DNA from: DAOTTW01 sp034437615
Lineage (GTDB): Bacteria; Chloroflexota; Anaerolineae; Aggregatilineales; Phototrophicaceae
Direction of reading: 5' to 3'
DNA length: 7,857 nucleotides
Assembly: GCA_034437615.1 (NCBI GenBank)
Contig: DAOTTW010000380.1
Location: 1-7,857 of the forward strand
Translations under genes and position numbers: made by a program
Notes under the pieces: generated by a model
Told to the model about the DNA's origin: nothing
Databases searched by the model: none
What the model saw: the letters and a program-made list of their open reading frames with translations, nothing else
Part shown: positions 1 through 5,637 of the stretch, piece after piece
Position numbering within the stretch: the stretch's first letter is position 1
Layout: each line of letters begins with the position of its first letter

Positions 1-133
1 TAGCAGCCTTGTAGTGTTCGCGCAAATCCTGCCTGACTGCTGTGCCGGATACGGGCGAGAGCATCGCGACCAGCGCCACCCCAACGCCAAACCCTAGCAA
101 AATCCCATAGGAAAAAACCATCACTTTACGCAT
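1..133 (-). CDS. YtxH-like small membrane protein, N-terminal part (cut by window edge)
   Basis: Forty-four codons are visible, beginning MRKVMVFSYG and ending ...LREHYKAA at the window edge, so the C-terminus is missing. Residues about 6-25 form one hydrophobic, glycine-rich segment (YGILLGFGVGVALVAML). It is followed by SPVSGTAVRQDLREHYKAA, which resembles the 'LAPxSGxETRxxLRE' stretch that follows the transmembrane helix in YtxH-domain proteins. Such proteins are small, single-pass, often gas-vesicle- or stress-associated, and of unclear biochemical function. The start is supported by AGAGGG eight bases upstream of the ATG. The gene is divergent from ridA. The family assignment rests on pattern recognition over a short fragment; an unrelated small membrane protein is the alternative. 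Confidence 0.65.
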   Translation of the reverse strand, partial: MRKVMVFSYGILLGFGVGVALVAMLSPVSGTAVRQDLREHYKAA

Positions 134-175
134 CTAGCATCCCTCTGCATACTGTACTGGCACGGTGTGCTCGTC

Positions 176-204
176 ATTTTAGCGCATGGTGCGTGTTTTG
201 TCGT
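176..204 (-). promoter_or_regulatory. weak candidate promoter for the YtxH-like gene
   Basis: On the minus strand TAAAAT (complement of 176-181) matches the -10 consensus at five of six positions. The hexamer 17 bp upstream, ACGACA (199-204), matches TTGACA at only four positions. The predicted start of transcription would leave a leader of roughly 35 nt before the ATG at 133. This is a motif match only, in a divergent intergenic region where a promoter is expected. Confidence 0.3.
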
Positions 205-257
205 CGTTTACCCATACAGCGCCCCAGTACACATTTTGTACGCGAAAGGTTATATGC

Positions 258-641
258 ATGAGCAAGCAAGTGATCCAGACTGATAACGCCCCTGCCGCAG
301 TCGGCCCCTATTCACAGGCCATCATCGCCAATGGCTTTGTCTTCACGGCGGGGCAGGTCGGCCTTGTGCCCGGTACGAAGGACTTTGCAGCAGGCGGCGT
401 ACAGGCACAGGCACGCCAGGCCCTGAACAACGTGCAAGCCATCTTAGAGGCTGCTGGCAGCAACATGGAGAATATCGTGAAGGCGACGGTTTTTCTGGCC
501 GATATGGACGATTTCGCCGCCGTGAACGAGGTCTACGCCGAGTTCTTCGCCGGTGCACCGCCAGCCCGTAGTGCGGTGCAGGTGGCTCGCTTGCCGTTGG
601 GCGCATTAGTGGAGGTCGAGGTCATCGCGCTGGCGGGTTAG
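258..641 (+). CDS. ridA: RidA family reactive intermediate/imine deaminase
   Basis: A 127-aa protein, close to the usual ~128 aa, of the YjgF/YER057c/UK114 family. These cytosolic trimers hydrolyse reactive 2-aminoacrylate-type enamines/imines released by PLP enzymes such as threonine and serine dehydratases, giving the 2-oxoacid and ammonia. Family landmarks are visible: APAAVGPYSQ (residues 11-20, with Y18), the AGQ turn (31-33), PPARSAVQVARLP (101-113) with the substrate-carboxylate-binding R104, and E119 in LVEVEVIA. The position equivalent to Cys107 of E. coli RidA is alanine, which is common in the family. The frame is open upstream to 186, but the ATG at 258 is chosen because it starts the conserved MSKQVIQTDNAPAA block and has AAAGG eight bases upstream. 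The stop codon overlaps the stop of the convergent DUF952 gene. RidA activity is inferred from the conserved Arg and Glu. Confidence 0.95.
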   Translation: MSKQVIQTDNAPAAVGPYSQAIIANGFVFTAGQVGLVPGTKDFAAGGVQAQARQALNNVQAILEAAGSNMENIVKATVFLADMDDFAAVNEVYAEFFAGAPPARSAVQVARLPLGALVEVEVIALAG

Positions 642-1018
642 CCATCGTCAGACGGTTTTTCTGGCATGATGTGCTGACCGTCTGCATGTTTATCCAGCGA
701 TAAAACATCTGTAATCGCGTCGAAGTTGAGTGAGCCGTAAAGGTGTGGGAAGCGCTCAGCGTTTTGTGTCGTGGGGGCTGGCCCTGTTTCGGGATGTACG
801 GGCGCTTCCCAGCGTAGCTCAGCCTGCAAGCGCCCCGCATCAATGCACAGCAGCAGCAACTCCGGCACCTCACGGTAGCTAGCATCCGCAACGCGCTTCA
901 CCTGTCCCCAGGTCGAGCAGTGGATGAAGCCCTCAGTCTGTAGGGATTGCGGTGCATAGCGGCTTTGCTGCTGTGCTGCCAGCCAAACTGCACGCGGGAT
1001 AATATGATAAATTAGCAT
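638..1018 (-). CDS. DUF952 family protein
   Basis: A 126-aa soluble protein with the features of DUF952: an N-terminal LIYHI strand (H5), W12, the block YAPQSLQTEGFIHCST (residues 21-36) and FPHLYGSLNFDAI near the C-terminus (90-102). No signal peptide or membrane segment is visible. The biochemical function of the family is not established. From memory, its fold is grouped with the ADP-ribosyltransferase-like proteins; that does not prove enzyme activity here. About 20 residues after the core (LDKHADGQ... to the end) look like an unstructured tail. The gene is the last of the minus-strand block after korB (63-bp gap) and ends tail to tail with ridA, sharing four bases. No good ribosome-binding site precedes the ATG at 1018, but the conserved N-terminal strand begins right there, so the start is likely correct. 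Confidence 0.88.
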   Translation of the reverse strand: MLIYHIIPRAVWLAAQQQSRYAPQSLQTEGFIHCSTWGQVKRVADASYREVPELLLLCIDAGRLQAELRWEAPVHPETGPAPTTQNAERFPHLYGSLNFDAITDVLSLDKHADGQHIMPEKPSDDG

Positions 1019-1050
1019 GAGGTGCCGTCAACCACCATACAATATAGTTA

Positions 1051-1079
1051 ATTATAAAAGCACACGCGCAGACGAAAAT
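1051..1079 (-). promoter_or_regulatory. candidate promoter for the DUF952 gene
   Basis: In the AT-rich gap between korB and the DUF952 gene the minus strand carries a perfect TATAAT (complement of 1051-1056), about 33 bases upstream of the ATG at 1018. The -35 match 17 bp further upstream (ATTTTC, 1074-1079) is poor. It suggests the DUF952 gene can be transcribed separately from korAB, although read-through from korB is equally possible because no terminator is visible between them. Confidence 0.35.
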
Positions 1080-1081
1080 AC

Positions 1082-2119
1082 CTACATAAACGACTGCATC
1101 ACGCTATCCAGCGTCTCCGCAGACGGGCGCACCTTCTCATCGGGCAAAGTCGCCAATGCTTCATCGACCAGATTTTCCGTCTCTTGCAGCGTTAGGCGTG
1201 GCTCTTCGTAGTAAATCAGGCCCGTCATGAACAGGTTTTCCCGTGTGGAGCGTTCCAGCACATCAATCGCCTGCGCACGATTGCGCGGGTCGTGGTCGTG
1301 GCCCAACTTCTTCAGTTGGATGACCGTACCATCGTGCAATTCCACCGGGATGACCGCATCTTCGGCGTAATCCTCGACGGCGATTTCCTGCTTGGCGTCC
1401 ACGTAATCCGGGGCCATCACCTGAATCTCGTGCAAGGGGATTTCGTTGGCCTTGCCGTAGGGGTAGCTCTTGGTGGAATCCGCGTTGTTGTTGAACGTCA
1501 CGCACGGGCTGATGATGTCCAGCACAGCCGTGCCCTTGTGCGCCAGCGCCGCACGCAGCAACGCTTGCACCTGCGAGGCGTCACCGCTGAAGCTACGCGC
1601 CACGAACGTCGCACCCGCGACGACTGCTTCCAGCGCGAGGTCAATCTGTCGGAATTGGTTGTGGCCATAATACTTCAGCGTTTGGCCTTCGTCGGCGGTG
1701 GCGCTGAATTGGCCTTTGGTCAGGCCGTAGACGCCGTTATTCTCGATGATATACACGAAGGGCACATTGCGCCGGATGACGTGCTTAAATTGGCCCATGC
1801 CGATGCTGCCCGTGTCGCCATCCCCGCTGACCGCCACAGCACGCAATTCACGGTTGCCTGTCAGTGCGCCCGTCACCACCGAGGGCATCCGGCCATGCAG
1901 CGCATTAAAGCCATGCGAACGGCCCAGGAAATAGGCCGGGGTCTTGGACGAGCAACCGATGCCGCTCATCTTCAGGATGCGATGCTGTTCAATACCCAGG
2001 TCGAAGGCCATGCGCGTGATCTGGTTTGAGATTGAATCATGGCCACAGCCGGGGCAGAGCGTGCTCTTGAGTCCGCGATAATCCGCCAGTGTGAGTCCGA
2101 GGTCGTTTGTGTTCGCCAT
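1082..2119 (-). CDS. korB: 2-oxoacid:ferredoxin oxidoreductase, beta (thiamine diphosphate) subunit
   Basis: A 345-aa beta subunit of a pyruvate/2-oxoglutarate-type ferredoxin oxidoreductase, which decarboxylates a 2-oxoacid on thiamine diphosphate and passes electrons to a low-potential acceptor while forming acyl-CoA. It has the thiamine-diphosphate motif GDGD (99-102) through ENNGVYGLTKGQ (126-137, N127 N128). It also has four cysteines in the expected order for a [4Fe-4S] cluster: C22 and C25 in LCPGCGH, C56 in GIGCSSKTP and C206 in SPCVTFNN. The frame runs upstream into korA, but the ATG at 2119 begins the family-like MANTNDLGLTLADYRG. AAAGAGAG lies 11 bases upstream, the same octamer as before korA. 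The gene follows korA by 79 bp and must work with it. Substrate (2-oxoglutarate versus pyruvate or another 2-oxoacid) cannot be decided from sequence alone; the kor name is the usual one for this two-gene layout. Confidence 0.92.
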   Translation of the reverse strand: MANTNDLGLTLADYRGLKSTLCPGCGHDSISNQITRMAFDLGIEQHRILKMSGIGCSSKTPAYFLGRSHGFNALHGRMPSVVTGALTGNRELRAVAVSGDGDTGSIGMGQFKHVIRRNVPFVYIIENNGVYGLTKGQFSATADEGQTLKYYGHNQFRQIDLALEAVVAGATFVARSFSGDASQVQALLRAALAHKGTAVLDIISPCVTFNNNADSTKSYPYGKANEIPLHEIQVMAPDYVDAKQEIAVEDYAEDAVIPVELHDGTVIQLKKLGHDHDPRNRAQAIDVLERSTRENLFMTGLIYYEEPRLTLQETENLVDEALATLPDEKVRPSAETLDSVMQSFM

Positions 2120-2171
2120 TGTGTTTGTGTCTCTCTTTATGCTCTGGTTTTCGTTTGATCGTGTCTTCTTG

Positions 2172-2194
2172 GTAGGGGCGTGCCCCGCCCCTAC
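2172..2194. repeat. hairpin repeat of the GTAGGGGCG type between korA and korB
   Basis: A perfect inverted repeat: GTAGGGGCG (2172-2180), loop TGCCC, CGCCCCTAC (2186-2194). It starts four bases after the korA stop codon on the transcribed strand. The arm matches the outer arm of the hairpin after groEL (7693-7703), so it looks like a short member of the same dispersed family. It has no T-tract, so it is not an obvious intrinsic terminator. It may affect korA mRNA stability or korB translation. Confidence 0.75.
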
Positions 2195-2198
2195 GCGG

Positions 2199-4034
2199 TT
2201 ACGTTTCAGCGCCGACCTGAGCCAACACGCCATCCACGATGAAATCGGCGGTCATGGGCAGGCCATCACCCAGCGCCAGCGATGTGACGTGCCGCAAATC
2301 TTCGGGATACTCGACACGTAGAATCTGGTTCAGTTGGCCATCGTAGTTATTCTCCACCACGAACACGCGCTCGTGGCCCAGCACGAAATCCTTCACGCTA
2401 TCGGCCAGTGGCAGCGCCCGCACGCGCATGTAATCCGTCTGTACGCCCTGTGACGCCAGATAATCACGCGCTTCCTGTGCGGCGGGTTCGTTGCTGCCGA
2501 ATGTGACGATGCCGACGCTTGCGCCGTTGTCCTCGATGATGGGTGCGGGCAGTTGGTTGCGCGTGCTCTCGATTTTCCCAGTCAGGCGGTGCATGTTCTG
2601 CATCCACGCCGCGCTGTCTTCCGTATAGACCGCCATTTCATCGTGGCCCGTGCCGCGTGCAAAGTAGCCTGCTTGCGGGTGATCTGTGCCAGGGATCGTG
2701 CGATAACCGATGCCATCGCCATCAACGTCCCTGTAGCGGCCCCATTTGCCATGCTGTGCGATGAACTGGCGCAGGCTGTCTGCATCCAGCACCTTACCGC
2801 GATTGATGGGCTGATCGGGATACGCGAACGGCTGCGCCATCCAGTTATTCATGCCCAGGTCCAGGTCGCTAATCACAAAAATGGGCGTCTGGAATTTGTC
2901 GGCAATATCAAACGCCTGCCAGCCGAATGCAAACGCTTCTTCGGGCGAGGCTGGCATCAGCGCCACCTGACGGGTATCGCCATGCCCCAGGAAGTGAATG
3001 AAGAACAGATCGCCCTGACTGGTGCGGGTGGGCATCCCGGTGCTTGGCCCCATGCGCGTGATGTCCCAGAAAACGCAGGGGATTTCGCTGAAGTAGGCCA
3101 GCCCGACAAACTCCGCCATCAAGCTGATGCCGGGGCCGCTGGTGGCCGTTAGTGAGCGTGCACCGGAGAAGCCCGCGCCGATAATCATGCCTGCTGCCGC
3201 CAGTTCGTCCTCGGCTTGGATAATGGCCAGCGTGTCTTTGCCCGTTTCCGGGTCTTTGCGCAGGTGCCGATACGTAATCATGCCGTCAATGAAGCTGGTC
3301 GAGGGCGTAATCGGATACCACGCGGCCATGTGACAGCCGCCGAAGATCGCGCCGAGTGCCCCGGCTTCGTTGCCTGTAATCAGGATTTTGCCTTCAGTCT
3401 CGTTCATCGGCTCGAAAACGAACGGGTCCGCTTTGACGAGCTTCTCTGCGGCCCAGTCGTAAGCCAGTTGTACCACATTGAAGTTCATCTGTGTGGGCTT
3501 TGGCTTGCCCTTGAAGTTGTCGCTGAGCACGCTTTCGATGACATCCAGCGGAATGCTGAAAAGCTGCGCCACGACGCCGACGTAAGTCATGTTCTCCACG
3601 CGCTTACGAAAATCACTCGGCACGTCGGTCTCTTTCATCAGCTTCTTTACAGGGACATCGTAATAGGTCACGTCCTCACGGCGCGGGATGCCTTTCAGGT
3701 CATCGCGCACGATGCAAACGCCGCCTGCGGGCAGCGCGGCAACGTCTTTCGCCAGCGTATCCTGATTATAGGCGACGACGATTTCGGTGGTGGCGCGGCG
3801 TGCGGTATAGCCGTCCTTGCTGGCGCGGATGGTGTACCAGGTCGGCAGGCCCTTGATATTCGATGGGAACAGGTTCTTGCCGTTGACCGGAATGCCCATC
3901 TTGAACAGCGCTTTCACCAGTACGTTATTCGATGTTTGGCTACCGGAGCCGTTCTGTGTCGCGACGCTGAAGGCAAAATCGTTCACAATGCGGGGTTTTA
4001 CGCGGGGGTCACGGGTTGGTGCTTGCAGGGTCAT
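2199..4034 (-). CDS. korA: 2-oxoacid:acceptor oxidoreductase, fused gamma-alpha subunit
   Basis: A 611-aa subunit that pairs with KorB. Residues about 17-200 are the gamma domain, with glycine-rich loop GSGSQTSN (29-36) followed by GKNLFPSNIKGLPTWYTIR (52-70). From about 217 the alpha domain begins (ILITGNEAGALGAIFGGC), with the hallmark YPITPS (240-245), whose region contributes to the active site and thiamine diphosphate site. EDELAAAGMIIGAGFSGARSLTATSGPG (275-302) and a C-terminal domain (about 505-611) containing TFGSNEP follow. The YRTIPGTDHPQAGYFARGTGHDE stretch (444-466) is normal for this fused type. No ferredoxin domain or separate delta subunit is present, so an external acceptor is expected. 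The ATG at 4034 has AAAGAGAG six bases upstream. It is first in the korA-korB block, with a candidate promoter about 230 bases upstream. Confidence 0.93.
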   Translation of the reverse strand: MTLQAPTRDPRVKPRIVNDFAFSVATQNGSGSQTSNNVLVKALFKMGIPVNGKNLFPSNIKGLPTWYTIRASKDGYTARRATTEIVVAYNQDTLAKDVAALPAGGVCIVRDDLKGIPRREDVTYYDVPVKKLMKETDVPSDFRKRVENMTYVGVVAQLFSIPLDVIESVLSDNFKGKPKPTQMNFNVVQLAYDWAAEKLVKADPFVFEPMNETEGKILITGNEAGALGAIFGGCHMAAWYPITPSTSFIDGMITYRHLRKDPETGKDTLAIIQAEDELAAAGMIIGAGFSGARSLTATSGPGISLMAEFVGLAYFSEIPCVFWDITRMGPSTGMPTRTSQGDLFFIHFLGHGDTRQVALMPASPEEAFAFGWQAFDIADKFQTPIFVISDLDLGMNNWMAQPFAYPDQPINRGKVLDADSLRQFIAQHGKWGRYRDVDGDGIGYRTIPGTDHPQAGYFARGTGHDEMAVYTEDSAAWMQNMHRLTGKIESTRNQLPAPIIEDNGASVGIVTFGSNEPAAQEARDYLASQGVQTDYMRVRALPLADSVKDFVLGHERVFVVENNYDGQLNQILRVEYPEDLRHVTSLALGDGLPMTADFIVDGVLAQVGAET

Positions 4035-4227
4035 GTCAATCTCTCTTTAAAAATGACCAAATGACAGTCAAAAAACGGATAGATGGTCGTATGCGTCCCA
4101 GTAGGCGCTCAGGATGCCCGTTACGAAGGGGGTATCCGGGCGCTGAAATATCGTCAGATCAAATGTGCTGTGTTTGCGGCGTGGCGGTTGGGTGGGATGC
4201 AATGGCGAGTTGGGGTTAATTTGTGTC

Positions 4228-4242
4228 ATTAATCAGATTAAT
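4228..4242. promoter_or_regulatory. palindrome ATTAAT-N3-ATTAAT in the korA leader
   Basis: A perfect inverted repeat of 6-bp arms around a 3-bp centre (CAG on the plus strand), in an AT-rich patch starting about 18 bases downstream of the predicted korA transcription start. The position suits a repressor operator acting on korAB, but the arms are AT-rich and each ATTAAT is itself palindromic, so chance is possible. Confidence 0.35.
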
Positions 4243-4266
4243 TTATGTATCCTGTTGAACTTCAGA

Positions 4267-4295
4267 ATTGTATCTACGCTAGCGGGACATGTCCA
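4267..4295 (-). promoter_or_regulatory. candidate sigma-70-type promoter for korAB
   Basis: On the minus strand, TGGACA (4290-4295) and TACAAT (4267-4272) are separated by exactly 17 bp, each matching consensus at five of six positions. Transcription would start near 4260, leaving a long leader of about 225 nt before the korA ATG. No riboswitch class was recognised in that leader. Confidence 0.5.
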
Positions 4296-4344
4296 CAGGC
4301 AGTTTTCAGGTTTCACTCATGATCTCAAGGGGGATATGACCTGC

Positions 4345-4408
4345 GGACGCCACATGTGGCGTCCATACGGTTCGCGGTGGTCATGTAGGGACGCGGCCTG
4401 CTGCGTCC
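4345..4408 (-). repeat. composite two-hairpin repeat, copy 1
   Basis: Read on the minus strand: a first hairpin with arms GGACGC and GCGTCC (4403-4408 and 4389-4394, 8-nt loop), then a 24-nt linker, then a perfect 20-bp palindrome at 4345-4364 with arms GGACGCCA and TGGCGTCC around loop CATG. The 50 bases at 4345-4394 align without gaps to 7719-7768 on the plus strand with 41 of 50 identities. This identifies it as one copy of a dispersed repeat rather than a local structure. Confidence 0.85.
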
Positions 4409-4413
4409 GCCAC

Positions 4414-4445
4414 AAAAAACGCACGACCACGCTATTATGTGGTGC
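4414..4445 (-). terminator. probable intrinsic terminator of the nucleoside hydrolase gene
   Basis: Ten bases after the stop codon, the minus strand can form a stem GCAC+CAC / GTG+GTGC (4421-4445) with a 3-nt bulge and a loop of about 8 nt. One base later comes a run of six T (4414-4419). The stem is imperfect, so it may be a weak terminator, but its position and T-tract fit the end of this transcript and separate it from korA. Confidence 0.45.
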
Positions 4446-4454
4446 TACCAAATA

Positions 4455-5372
4455 TCAGACGAAAACGGAGAAATACGACGCGAAGAAGCGCTTGCTATCC
4501 ACCGTATCTGCGACCTCATGCGTCCCAGTGGGTGAAGCATACCAGCGCGTATGCCCAGGCTGCAACGTGTCGATTTCAACTTCGACCACACCACGCTCAA
4601 AGGTGCAGATGCCTTCATCAAAGATGGTCGCCGCCGCTAACGGGTCATGAAACACGATGTAGGGTGCCCGCTTAAAGTGCATTTCGGCCATATCCAGCAC
4701 CGGGGCCAGCAGTTCGTGCTGCCTGAAGCGCTGGCGCACGTCGTAGGCCTGCATACTCACACGCTGCGTAATTTCCAGGCCCACGCTACGGTGCACAGGG
4801 ACGCGGGCGGTGTAGACCATGCGCGTCGCGTGTGGGTCCAGGCGGGCGTTCCATTCGGTGCTGCTCGTCACCGAACCAGGGGCGATAACCGCTTCGGCCT
4901 GCTTCTGAATGTCAAAGACTTTAAAGTGCCCACCCATCACCACCAAGCGCTTCAGCATGACGATGGTTTCGGGGTCAATGGCGAACAGCAGCGCGATATT
5001 CGTCAGCGGCCCGATGGCCAGCAACGTAACTTCGTAGGGGTTTTGGCGGATAGTACGCCGCAGGAATTCGACGGCTTCATGGCGTGGGAATTCGGTCTCG
5101 TGTGGCCAATCGGGCAAGATAGCCGTGTGCGGTGCGGTGTCCTGCATTTGTGGCAGCAGCAGCGGGTTTTCGCTGCCGGGGTAAATCGGGATGTCTGGCC
5201 TATTGGCGGCGTATGTCAGTATGCTGGCCAGCATCGCCCGACCCAGGCTTTCGCCCGTGACTGTCGTGATGCCCAGCAAATCGCAGTCGGGCTGAGCCAG
5301 CAAATACGCCAGCGCGACCGCATCATCAATATCAGAGCCGATGTCTGTATCAAGCAAGATTTTTTCGACCAT
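4455..5372 (-). CDS. nucleoside hydrolase (inosine-uridine preferring family)
   Basis: A 305-aa enzyme of the calcium-dependent nucleoside N-ribohydrolase family (typically ~310 aa), which splits nucleosides into base and ribose in salvage; cytosolic, with no signal peptide. The N-terminal signature is DTDIGSDIDDAVAL (residues 8-21), whose aspartates hold calcium and the ribose. It is the variant with two extra residues compared with the classic DxDPGxDD. Further landmarks are LLAIGPLTNIAL (117-128), VVMGG (144-148), TEWNARLDPHA (172-182, with E173 and N175) and HDPLAA (242-247), the catalytic His-Asp pair. Residues 150-171 of the variable loop and the base specificity are not predictable. 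The frame extends upstream to 5492, but the ATG at 5372 begins the conserved strand MVEKILLDTD and has AAGAGG five bases upstream. It is divergent from groES with a shared control region, and no other salvage gene is nearby. Confidence 0.92.
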   Translation of the reverse strand: MVEKILLDTDIGSDIDDAVALAYLLAQPDCDLLGITTVTGESLGRAMLASILTYAANRPDIPIYPGSENPLLLPQMQDTAPHTAILPDWPHETEFPRHEAVEFLRRTIRQNPYEVTLLAIGPLTNIALLFAIDPETIVMLKRLVVMGGHFKVFDIQKQAEAVIAPGSVTSSTEWNARLDPHATRMVYTARVPVHRSVGLEITQRVSMQAYDVRQRFRQHELLAPVLDMAEMHFKRAPYIVFHDPLAAATIFDEGICTFERGVVEVEIDTLQPGHTRWYASPTGTHEVADTVDSKRFFASYFSVFV

Positions 5373-5436
5373 CGTTGCCTCTTGTCGCTTGTTTTTTTGT
5401 CGTTGTGCTGTGTTTGATTGTAACGCATCCCGACCC

Positions 5437-5466
5437 ATTTTAAATCTGTATAAGAGTTTCTGGCAA
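5437..5466 (-). promoter_or_regulatory. candidate promoter of the nucleoside hydrolase gene
   Basis: On the minus strand TTGCCA (5461-5466, five of six matches to TTGACA) and TAAAAT (5437-5442, five of six matches to TATAAT) are separated by 18 bp. Transcription would begin near 5430, giving a leader of about 58 nt. The -35 hexamer lies inside the left arm of the inverted repeat at 5459-5487. Confidence 0.45.
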
Positions 5467-5487
5467 TTGTATAAGAAGATTGCCAGA
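5447..5487. promoter_or_regulatory. operator-like inverted repeat with phased direct repeats
   Basis: TCTGGCAAT (5459-5467) and ATTGCCAGA (5479-5487) form a perfect 9-bp inverted repeat with an 11-bp spacer. Two copies of TGTATAAGA (5447-5455 and 5468-5476) lie 21 bp apart, two helical turns, on the same face of DNA. The right arm ends five bases before the groES -35 box and the left arm covers the -35 of the opposite promoter, so a bound protein could affect both genes. The cognate regulator is unknown. Confidence 0.5.
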
Positions 5488-5491
5488 CTCA

Positions 5492-5520
5492 TTGACCGAA
5501 AAATGCCCCTGTGCTATGCT
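5492..5520 (+). promoter_or_regulatory. groESL promoter (sigma-70 type)
   Basis: TTGACC (5492-5497) and TATGCT (5515-5520) are separated by 17 bp, with a TG one base upstream of the -10 (extended -10). Transcription should start near 5527, which places the CIRCE operator in the first part of the transcribed leader, the standard arrangement for HrcA-controlled groESL. Confidence 0.75.
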
Positions 5521-5534
5521 GCCAAACATGTAAA

Positions 5535-5561
5535 TTGGCACTCGCAACATGAGAGTGCTAA
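5535..5561 (+). promoter_or_regulatory. CIRCE operator (HrcA binding site)
   Basis: TTGGCACTC-N9-GAGTGCTAA matches the CIRCE consensus TTAGCACTC-N9-GAGTGCTAA at 17 of 18 arm positions; the only change is A to G at position 3 of the left arm. Spacer length is exactly nine. It lies just after the predicted groESL transcription start and about 75 bases before the groES ATG. HrcA repressor binding here, relieved on heat stress when GroEL is titrated, is the known mechanism for such sites. The hrcA gene is not in the window. Confidence 0.95.
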
Positions 5562-5637
5562 AAACCAAACAGAGCATAAATTAGCTGCATTGCTGACTGT
5601 TTGACGTTTATCTCTGTATCTATCAGGAGGTAGGAAC

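Larger units (their letters stand above)
4035..4454. other. 420-bp intergenic region between korA and the nucleoside hydrolase
   Basis: No convincing gene is seen. From right to left it holds a probable terminator for the nucleoside hydrolase (4414-4445), one copy of the two-hairpin repeat (4345-4408), a candidate korA promoter (4267-4295), an AT-rich patch with a palindrome (4228-4242), then about 190 bases of GC-rich leader sequence without recognised structure up to the korA ribosome-binding site. Open frames crossing this stretch do not look like coding sequence and run into the nucleoside hydrolase antisense. Confidence 0.6.

Noticed and set aside
227..241. Small inverted repeat GTACA-CATTT-TGTAC just before the ridA ribosome-binding site
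   Set aside because: Five-base arms are too short to separate from chance, and no promoter could be matched beside it.
186..257. Upstream extension of ridA by 24 residues
   Set aside because: The extension has no family similarity, while the ATG at 258 has a proper ribosome-binding site and begins the conserved sequence.
642..660. Possible ridA terminator: short stem CCATC/GACGG followed by TTTTT
   Set aside because: Stem has only four good pairs with an A-C mismatch, and the bases are the last codons of the DUF952 gene on the other strand.
4091..4102. 12-base word ATGCGTCCCAGT repeated at 4518-4529
   Set aside because: A few shared 12-mers are expected by chance in a window this size; the second copy lies in nucleoside hydrolase coding sequence and flanks do not align.
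4165..4650. Plus-strand open frame across the korA-nucleoside hydrolase gap
   Set aside because: Composition is cysteine/arginine/threonine rich without recognisable domains, it lies over the repeat hairpins and runs antisense into the nucleoside hydrolase; no ribosome-binding site.
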